From contig CAINWC010000412.1 of NCBI GenBank assembly GCA_903854305.1, forward strand, positions 1 through 9,454: a stretch of DNA of 9,454 bases. The letters are read 5' to 3'. The position numbers and the translations under genes are program-made. Shown here piece after piece: positions 1-5,732 of the stretch. The notes under the pieces were generated by a model. It was not told the origin of the DNA, ran no database searches, and saw only the letters and a list, made by a program, of their open reading frames with translations. Numbering within the stretch: the stretch's first letter is position 1; each line of letters opens with the position of its first letter. This DNA comes from an uncultured Pseudomonadota bacterium (GTDB taxonomy: Bacteria; Pseudomonadota; Gammaproteobacteria; Burkholderiales; Methylophilaceae).

Positions 1-66
1 ATTGGCAATCAAATACCTGCTGACTTCGCCAATCAGTATTACATTAACAATCAAATTGCAGCATAA
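1..66 (+). CDS. possible 3' end of an unidentified plus-strand gene
   Basis: Reading from base 1 in frame 1, the plus strand is open for 21 codons, ending with residues DFANQYYINNQIAA and a TAA at 64-66. The composition (Asn, Gln, Ile, Tyr) looks protein-like, but 21 codons are too few to identify a family. A second plus-strand frame is also open from base 2 to a stop at 89-91, so the choice of frame is uncertain. It would converge on the cytochrome-porin gene, whose own 3' end seems to be missing, so this could be the edge of DNA that replaced that end. This is inference only. Confidence 0.22.
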   Translation: MGNQIPADFANQYYINNQIAA

Positions 67-87
67 TTCTGATGACTTGCCCCTCTA

Positions 88-1311
88 CTAAATCGGACTC
101 AGCTCATACCTCTGCGTGTCTGGCTTGGTCACTAGGTTGTTTCCAGTGGAGAATGCGACAGCATCGTTACTGCCCGTAGTGTTTAAGTAGGCAAGAGAGG
201 CGCCATACTTGCGATTGAATAGATAGCTCGCCTTGGCCTTGAATGTATTCAGATGATTCTGCGCATTCAGACAAGAAGTCCCTGCAGTAGGGTCGCATGT
301 TTGATCGAAACTAGCCTTGTTATCCTGCTTCTCGTGAATATAGGTAGTCTGTACTGTAAAGATATGTGGATCAGATAGGTACTGATATTGCACATCTAAC
401 GCTGTGTCAGTAAACCGATTAGTAGGGCCATTGGGATTTAAGGGGTCAGGAAAGATGTCTACCTGCATGCCATAGGTACCAAGCATCAGCGAGTGAGCTC
501 CCCAATCTTCATTCCACGCTAGACGCCAGTACGGATTAGTCCGCCCGTCAATCCGAGTGACTGAACCATCGTTCCAATTCTGACCAGCGCTCAAAATTCG
601 AAACGCTTTGTTAGCGTTGCCATAAAGCGACAATTCGCCATACAAATGACGGTCATACCAGAAATAACCACCTAGACCAGCGACCTGTTGGCTAAGCCCG
701 CCTTCTATCATCGTTGAATAGGCTGGCCCTGGAACGCCGGGTAAAGTAGGTCCATTAAATGGGAAACCCCAAGCTGGTGTGGTGTTCCAGACATCTTGCA
801 CGGAGGGGTTGTTGTTGAGATTTAAACCAAAGACTGTGTTTTTACCGAAAATATCATGATTCAGCACATACCGTATGTCGGTGTTATCTAAGCCGCTATG
901 ACCAACGAGCCTCCCTTCAGTATTCACTATTCCATTGTTGGCATAAGTCCATTGAACGAACATCCCGGCATGGTCGCTTAACTTACCTGCGGCAAAAATC
1001 CCAAACACATCGAATTGCGGGTCGTTTTCATGCGCCATGATTTGCGCCCCGGTATTGTCATGATTCTTAGCTAGGTTAGTCATCGAAAACTGTGCCATGG
1101 CGGCTAATGGTATTAACTGACGCTCACCCAAAGTATAGCCATTGAGCTTGAACTCTCGGCCAAAAGGCGTTAATTCTGGGAAGCTGGTATGGCAGGCCGC
1201 ACAGTCCATACCAGTTTGTCTGGCAAATGACGGAACGGCAAAACTAGTGGTGGGTGCTAGTGCAAGTGCAACTAAAGTGAAAAACAAAAGTTCCCTCAAT
1301 TTTTTAAGCAT
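88..1311 (-). CDS. fused monoheme cytochrome c-porin (Cyc2-like outer-membrane protein), probably 3'-truncated
   Basis: The 407-residue product starts with a signal peptide (residues 1-25, KK then a hydrophobic core, cleavage after SFA). One heme c site, CAACH, follows at 37-41 inside the segment FARQTGMDCAACH...FPELTPFGREFKLNGY. The remainder has alternating polar/aromatic strands typical of an outer-membrane beta-barrel. This layout matches fused cytochrome-porins, the group containing the iron oxidase Cyc2; transfer of electrons across the outer membrane is the inferred role and the donor is unknown. The start is supported by AAGGGAG about 7 bases upstream of ATG. The protein stops at ...RYELSPI followed by two adjacent TAG codons, with no final aromatic-ended strand. 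Relatives, as I recall them, continue for some 40-60 residues and end in a strand like NNTLYLxAW. None of the three minus-strand frames in 1-87 restores this. Expression is predicted to be FNR-dependent. Confidence 0.8.
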   Translation of the reverse strand: MLKKLRELLFFTLVALALAPTTSFAVPSFARQTGMDCAACHTSFPELTPFGREFKLNGYTLGERQLIPLAAMAQFSMTNLAKNHDNTGAQIMAHENDPQFDVFGIFAAGKLSDHAGMFVQWTYANNGIVNTEGRLVGHSGLDNTDIRYVLNHDIFGKNTVFGLNLNNNPSVQDVWNTTPAWGFPFNGPTLPGVPGPAYSTMIEGGLSQQVAGLGGYFWYDRHLYGELSLYGNANKAFRILSAGQNWNDGSVTRIDGRTNPYWRLAWNEDWGAHSLMLGTYGMQVDIFPDPLNPNGPTNRFTDTALDVQYQYLSDPHIFTVQTTYIHEKQDNKASFDQTCDPTAGTSCLNAQNHLNTFKAKASYLFNRKYGASLAYLNTTGSNDAVAFSTGNNLVTKPDTQRYELSPI

Positions 1312-1353
1312 GCTCTAACTCCCTTGAAAATAAAATTACTAGTTGGTTGGTTT

Positions 1354-1359
1354 GTTATA
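1354..1359 (-). promoter_or_regulatory. -10 hexamer TATAAC of the cytochrome-porin gene
   Basis: On the minus strand the sequence TATAAC (5 of 6 matches to TATAAT) lies 42 bases upstream of the ATG. A start site near 1346-1347 would put the neighbouring FNR box centre at about -41, the standard class II activator position. No -35 hexamer is needed in that arrangement, and none is obvious. Confidence 0.6.
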
Positions 1360-1380
1360 CGCCCGTCTTTAAAGCTTGAG

Positions 1381-1394
1381 TTGATTTGTATCAA
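1381..1394 (-). promoter_or_regulatory. FNR/Anr box upstream of the cytochrome-porin gene
   Basis: The 14-mer TTGATTTGTATCAA is a perfect match to the FNR-family consensus TTGAT-N4-ATCAA. Its centre (1387.5) is about 41 bases from the start site predicted from the -10 at 1354-1359. A second dyad, ATCAATT-TGT-AATTGAT (1390-1406), overlaps its right half, giving a third half-site. The box lies in the 109-base gap after the ATP-grasp stop codon, so the cytochrome-porin gene has its own oxygen-responsive promoter. A Dnr- or other Crp/FNR-type regulator with the same consensus is the alternative. Confidence 0.75.
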
Positions 1395-1420
1395 TTTGTA
1401 ATTGATTGGATAACGCTAAA

Positions 1421-2641
1421 TTATTTGATGCTTGCTGGCGTTCTTGCAACCTTAATCAACATCGCTCTAAAAGCAGCAAACAACTTCTTCATATGCGCTT
1501 GCTTGTAAGGAAATATCTCGATTGAGTCCGTTGCATGCACCCAACCTGCATTATCAATCTCAAATATCAACAAACTTCCATCGCGCGTCTCAGCACAGTC
1601 GATAACGACATAATCTAGCGCTAATCGCTCGGCAATGGCTAATAGGGCATTTTGATGACGCAATGCAAAGTCGGTATCAAAGTTTTGCATGAAGCAGGCT
1701 TCCTCTTCACGTTTCGATACGCTTTCAGCCATACCTGCGGATTGATAGTGCACAATCCAGCAATCGCTGATTGCTAGGTGGCAAATATATGGCCTACCAT
1801 CGATTAATGCGATTCTAGCTTTACGATAAAGTCCATCAGCACTAGCGTAGTCAATATATGAAGAAACGAAAAATTCCTGTTCGTGAGTTTCGCTTAAATA
1901 ATGAGTTAAGTCCTGCGCATTATCAATTTTGCTAAATGCATTGCCACTATGAAAATCAAGTGGCCTGATTGTAATTGGGTAAGCACCATCATTGAGTATT
2001 TCATTAACAGGCAGGTCTAGATTGGCTAAACTTTCTAAATTCACCTTACTTGCGCGTACTGTATACGGAATCAACAGGCCATAAATAGACTGGAGTAATT
2101 GGCAAAGATTATCTCGATAACAATGTTGAATGCGGTTGGGAAGGTTCAAAACAGGTCTTGGCCACAGCGCGATGAACCCCTCAATTTTTTGAAGGAGTGT
2201 CCTGGTTTTTTCGGAATCACATAGTGCAACGATTGCGACATCATGCTCAGGGATAATCGTCGGCAGAGGCTTGTTTGGCAAAATATACAGCAGGTTGAGT
2301 TGTACATCTGAACCTTCAATTAAATAATCAAGCTGTGTATTCTCCATAGCATCGCCTGGCGCCATTAATGCGAGCAGCCTTATTGTTGGAGGCTTTGTTC
2401 CTGCAATTTGGTAAATTACGCTTTGTGCCAATGCCTTAGACTGCATCTCATGCGCAAAATCGTGGGGGCCAACGATTGTGAATAGATGGCACTGGCTCAT
2501 AAAAAGATTTGCTTCATTCAAGCCTGAAATGAGCTGTGTAATCAGTTTAGGAATCTCAATTTTTGGATTGCAGGTGAGCGTTGCCATGGCAACGATAGGC
2601 TGTAGCGGCACTTCAGCTAACATTGGAAGTTCGTCGGTCAA
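1421..2641 (-). CDS. stand-alone ATP-grasp (RimK-like) family protein of unknown function
   Basis: The 406-residue cytoplasmic protein has no signal peptide or membrane segment. Residues about 85-200 form a pre-ATP-grasp region (LLALMAPGDAMENTQLDYLIEGSD, then WPRPVLN and RIQHCYRDNL). Residues about 220-395 look like an ATP-grasp fold: YPITIRPLDFHSG (221-233) resembles the nucleotide-binding strand, LYRKARIALIDGRPY (271-285) follows, and LDYVVIDCAETRDGSLLIFEIDNAGWVHATD (342-372) carries acidic/Asn residues in metal-ligand positions. I recall this domain in proteobacterial proteins, often behind tetratricopeptide repeats; here there is none. Ligation of a carboxylate to an amine is the family chemistry, but the substrate is unknown. 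The ATG has only a weak GGGATGG upstream; Met7 is a possible alternative. The gene sits 255 bases after the broken MFS gene and upstream of the cytochrome-porin, with no evident functional link. Confidence 0.78.
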   Translation of the reverse strand: MTDELPMLAEVPLQPIVAMATLTCNPKIEIPKLITQLISGLNEANLFMSQCHLFTIVGPHDFAHEMQSKALAQSVIYQIAGTKPPTIRLLALMAPGDAMENTQLDYLIEGSDVQLNLLYILPNKPLPTIIPEHDVAIVALCDSEKTRTLLQKIEGFIALWPRPVLNLPNRIQHCYRDNLCQLLQSIYGLLIPYTVRASKVNLESLANLDLPVNEILNDGAYPITIRPLDFHSGNAFSKIDNAQDLTHYLSETHEQEFFVSSYIDYASADGLYRKARIALIDGRPYICHLAISDCWIVHYQSAGMAESVSKREEEACFMQNFDTDFALRHQNALLAIAERLALDYVVIDCAETRDGSLLIFEIDNAGWVHATDSIEIFPYKQAHMKKLFAAFRAMLIKVARTPASIK

Positions 2642-2766
2642 ATTACCATCCCATTATTGACTAAAGTTAATGTTTATTACTTTTCTAGTACTTAACTAAC
2701 GCTCAGGTATGCACATATTACTTCCGAGCTGTCGTCTAGCAACGCCAACTCTACCTAAATAATCAC

Positions 2767-2820
2767 CTATTGGCAAAAATGAAAATGAAAATGATGATGT
2801 GGATGACTTAATTTGGACAT
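2767..2820 (-). CDS. possible 17-residue His-rich peptide
   Basis: ATG at 2818-2820 opens a short frame, MSKLSHPHHHFHFHFCQ, ending in TAG. Six of its 17 residues are His, plus one Cys, a metal-binding type of composition. It lies in exactly the frame of the MFS gene's C-terminal segment (26 codons beyond that gene's TAG), separated by three stops. No good Shine-Dalgarno is visible. It could be the remnant of a His-rich tail of the exporter, a leader peptide for the ATP-grasp gene, or a chance result of the repeated AAAATG motif on the plus strand at 2776-2793. Confidence 0.22.
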   Translation of the reverse strand: MSKLSHPHHHFHFHFCQ

Positions 2821-2895
2821 TCAACATACTTCACAAGTGTTCTCAGGCTTTGTTAGCACTACTAAATTTGGTATGAGCTAGTTGTACAGGGTCGA

Positions 2896-4127
2896 CTATG
2901 TAGGATTACTTTTGTGTAGGACTTGCTGGGTCAATCGCCTTAAGTCTGGCATGACTTTCATTAGCATATAGCCATAGGCTACGGAGATAACGCCTGCAAT
3001 AATAAAGACGGGCTTTACACTACCGATATGGTGCGCAAGGCTACCATAGACCAAGCTGCCCACAGGTAACATGCCGATGAATGCCATTGTATAAATAGCC
3101 ATTACCTGCCGCGTAGATGTTCTGGTACTAGGGACTGCAAAAGGATATTGCAAGATGTTACGATCATAATAAAGGTCCCGCCAGAAATGAAAAGTAATGG
3201 CAATGCCAACGTCATAAAAACATTGTAGGCAAAAGCGGATGAGGCCAAGCCTCCTACTAAACAAGCGAGTACGATGCGATTACCAAGACCGTGTAGTGAT
3301 TTTCTGTTGGCAAGATAGAGCGATGCTGCAAGTGCTCCGCTACCTGAGGCTCCAAGCAATGTGCCTAGCAGGTCAGGCCCTCCACGGAAAATATCTTTGG
3401 CATATACCGGCATAAAAGTCATGAATGGGGAAACGCAAATGCTAGTGATGGCTACCGTAGCCACCAGCCAACGTGCCGGGGGGAATTGACGCAAATAGGT
3501 CAAGGCCTCTGCGAAAGAACCCGCCGCTCGGGTGCTGATTGATTTTTTAGTATGGATGGCGAGCAGTGTATAAATGGCTGCAACATAGGAAACAGCATTG
3601 ATCGCAAAACATGTCGGTTCGTTAAAAGCTGCCAAAGTTAATCCAGCGATGGCTGGTCCGACCAAGCGAGCCGAATTGAATGTCAGTGAATTGAGTGCAA
3701 TCGCATTAGGCAATAGGCTGCGGTCATGAATGATTTCAGTGATAAACGCTTGCCGAGATGGCATCTCTATTGCGCCAGACAAGCCCAGCACTGCTGAAGC
3801 TGTGACTAAAATCCATGGGCTGAAGTTTTGCTGCCAGGCAATCACGGCTAGCGCGATGGCCACCAGCATCTCAACGACCTGTGTACAGAGCAGAATATTA
3901 CGTTTGCTGTAACGGTCAGCCAGATAGCCGCCCAGCGGGGTGGCGACTAGCATGGGAATCTGACCGGAAAATGCGACTAGTCCAAGAATTAGCGCAGAGC
4001 CAGTGATGCGATAAGCGATCCAGGACAGCGCGACCTGTTGCACCCACGTACCGATCAGTGAAACTATTTGTCCAAAAAAGTAATATTTGAAATCACGGCC
4101 GGCAAGTGCTCGAAAAGTGTTTTTCAA
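2896..4127 (-). pseudogene. MFS_3-type exporter, frameshifted by one missing base
   Basis: Two overlapping minus-strand frames together encode one major facilitator protein of about 410 residues, the usual family length. The first 341 residues start MKNTFRALAGRDFKYYFFGQ, carry the loop 2-3 motif GGYLADRYSKR (66-76) and many hydrophobic helices, and stop at ...VPEHLRGR. The expected continuation, VMAIYTMAFIGMLPVGSL..., lies one frame over and runs 69 residues to TAG at 2896-2898. Adding one base at the GGCAGG|TAATG junction (about 3105-3107), for example one more G, restores the frame. The protein resembles the EntS/NreB-type MFS_3 group of drug, siderophore or metal exporters; the substrate cannot be read. 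The predicted start is TTG (4125-4127) behind a strong GAGAGGAAGAG. Without the repair the product lacks its last two helices and is probably inactive. A sequencing error is possible. Confidence 0.85.
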
Positions 4128-4195
4128 AATGCATCTCTTCCTCTCTGTAGTCCAAAGGTGTCGAGGGTGTCCTCAATAACGTTTGAATCATTCAT
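4124..4195 (-). CDS. possible 23-residue leader peptide coupled to the MFS gene
   Basis: ATG at 4193-4195, directly preceded by an in-frame TAA, opens a 23-codon frame (MNDSNVIEDTLDTFG...RDAF). Its TGA (4124-4126) overlaps the TTG start of the MFS gene in the sequence TTGA, and the MFS Shine-Dalgarno lies inside the frame. That arrangement is typical of translational coupling. The peptide has no recognised relatives, and its own ribosome binding site is poor. A 24-codon frame is common by chance, so this is a weak call. Confidence 0.25.
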   Translation of the reverse strand: MNDSNVIEDTLDTFGLQRGRDAF

Positions 4196-4233
4196 TTATG
4201 CGCCATCGAATCAAAGTAACTTTGGCGGCTTCT

Positions 4234-4261
4234 AGAGTATTGGTTTTTTAACCTATATCAA
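4234..4261 (-). promoter_or_regulatory. candidate promoter for the MFS gene
   Basis: On the minus strand TTGATA (4256-4261, 5 of 6 to the -35 consensus) is followed after 16 bases by TACTCT (4234-4239, a poor -10). Transcription would begin near 4227, giving a leader of about 100 bases that includes the small ORF at 4124-4195. The spacer contains GGTT-AAAA-AACC, a short inverted repeat that a repressor could use. The match is weak. Confidence 0.3.
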
Positions 4262-4292
4262 CGTATTTGAAGATTTAAATACTTATTACAAA

Positions 4293-5545
4293 TTAACCGT
4301 GCGTATGCTCTAGAGAGGCGCTTTTCGTTGAGGCGGTCTGTGTTTCAATGATGGACGGAAGCTTTATTTCAGAAATCTTGTTTTCCATAATGAGGTTGCT
4401 CATGTTTCCTTCTACTTGGCTCAAGACTTGTTGATTTCGTTCATTGAGTCCGACACCCTTTGTCACCTCTTGCTTGATTAATCTGTAGGCAGTGATGGGT
4501 ATTTGCAGGTCTGGGTTCTCGGCCAAGTTTTTGGTGTGTAGCTCACTGTTTGAAGCTTCGGTATTGTGAATTGCGTTTTTGAATGTCTCTGCCCGAAGAT
4601 AGTGCTGCTTCACAGAGGAGGCCTCTTTTCCTGATTTGAGGCTTTGCAGTGCAATGTCGGCACTTTCGCCTGCAGCATTAATGGCAAGACCACCCACAAT
4701 GGTAGGTGACGCGGCTTGACCGGCAATACCAAATCCTGCTTTCGAGACCGTTCTGGCAGCATCAATTGCTGCATCATGATAATTTCCATTTTTTGCAGAT
4801 TGGTAAGTATCTTCAGCCGCGCTTGCTACGTCAGCAAACACCACACCTGCCCTATTAGCGGGACAGATTTGGCCAGAGTTTTACCCAATGCTTTTGCGCC
4901 AGCTTTTTCTGCAGCCTCAACAGCCGCTTCTGCCAGTATTTTTTCTTCAGAAACAAGGTTGCCAGCCACTTTGGCTGTGTCTACAGCTTCTTTTGCTGCG
5001 CCTGAAACGGCACCATTTTCACCGGCTTCCCAAGCGGCTTTAGTGTATTTTTCGCCGTATCCTGCCTGTTGGTCTGCGATACTTTTTGCTTCAGACAGTG
5101 TGTCTTTTAACACGCTCATGCCTACTTTTTGATCATAGGTGTTAACAACTCGGTTGGCAATTTCCTCTCTGCTCATGCCTAAACCGTTAACGCTACTGCG
5201 TCCATCAACCGCCTTGATAGTGCCTGTGGATGCTTGTTCAAAGCCCCATCTTCCTCCAGCAGAGTCGGCCAGTATCTTGCGTATTTCGGATGAAGGTAGT
5301 TCCCCAGTTAAATTTTCTGCAAACGTGCCAAGGTCGCTGGCTTTTAGAAGTGCGCCAGAATGCCTTGCGGCTTTTTGCGATTCTTCCATTACAGTTAATA
5401 ATCTTTCTTGTGCAGTGGCCAGCGACTTTCCATCTGGATTTGCAGAGATTCCCACGCTTTTAAGTGCATTTACTATTGGTGAGTTAGGAACGATTTGCGA
5501 CGGCTTCGATGTTCCTAAAAGCTGGCTGGCTTGAGATACGTCCAT
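4293..5545 (-). pseudogene. unrecognised Ala/Gly-rich protein (effector-like), frameshifted by one missing base
   Basis: Two minus-strand frames join into one protein of 417 residues if one G is added to the GGG run at 4850-4852. That changes VPLIGQVWCLLT-stop into VPLIG-AGVVFADVASAAED and keeps the Ala-rich character. The start is placed at Met (5543-5545) because AAAGGA lies 7 bases upstream. A GTG 60 bases earlier has no Shine-Dalgarno. There is no signal peptide. The N-terminal third is Ser/Thr/Pro/Asn-rich and soluble-looking, about residues 170-230 form an Ala/Glu/Lys-rich helix, and two Gly/Ala-rich hydrophobic stretches follow (around VPLIGAGVVFADVA and AGFGIAGQAASPTIVGGLAINAA). The tail is Ser/Thr/Glu-rich and ends HTHG. 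I do not recognise the family. Such glycine-zipper-like hairpins occur in secreted toxins and membrane-inserting effectors, but no catalytic motif or immunity gene is visible. Confidence 0.65.
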
Positions 5546-5633
5546 TTTATTATCCTTTGGTAAATGCATGCCTTGAGGCAAGCGGCTGCTGATCATCGTA
5601 TTCACTAATTAATCATTGCGTTTTTGATGATAA

Positions 5634-5661
5634 ATTATACTTGAAACCAGCTACTTAACAA
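5634..5661 (-). promoter_or_regulatory. promoter of the Ala/Gly-rich protein gene
   Basis: On the minus strand TTGTTA (5656-5661, 4 of 6 to the -35 consensus) and a perfect TATAAT (5634-5639) are separated by 16 bases. Transcription would start near 5627, about 80 bases before the ATG supported by a Shine-Dalgarno. The gene is therefore probably transcribed independently of hflX, which ends 188 bases upstream. Confidence 0.5.
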
Positions 5662-5732
5662 TTAGACCTTGATTTTGTTACGTTATTCTAAATGGAACTC
5701 GAATGCGATATTTTTTAGAAATCTAAAGGAGC

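Noticed and set aside
2478..2660. 60-codon plus-strand open frame
   Set aside because: It lies opposite the start of the ATP-grasp gene, has no ribosome binding site and no protein-like features; it is a shadow of that gene.
2776..2793. AAAATG tandem repeat as a microsatellite or regulatory array
   Set aside because: Three short copies only, which is too few to call an array; noted only because the complementary strand encodes the His run.
4264..4283. GTATTT-N8-AAATAC as a terminator of the Ala/Gly-rich gene
   Set aside because: The stem has a single G-C pair and no T-run follows; it would be too unstable.
4716..5534. Plus-strand open frames opposite the Ala/Gly-rich gene
   Set aside because: They are Ser/Ala/Cys-rich antisense translations of an Ala-rich coding sequence, with no start signals. 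The minus-strand frame has a promoter and a Shine-Dalgarno.
5546..5605. Upstream GTG start for the Ala/Gly-rich protein (20 more residues)
   Set aside because: No Shine-Dalgarno precedes the GTG, whereas AAAGGA stands 7 bases before the ATG at 5543-5545. The longer form cannot be fully excluded.
5714..5727. TTTAGA-AA-TCTAAA palindrome near the end of hflX as a terminator
   Set aside because: The stem is short and AT-only, the loop is 2 bases, and on the minus strand it is followed by A residues, not T.
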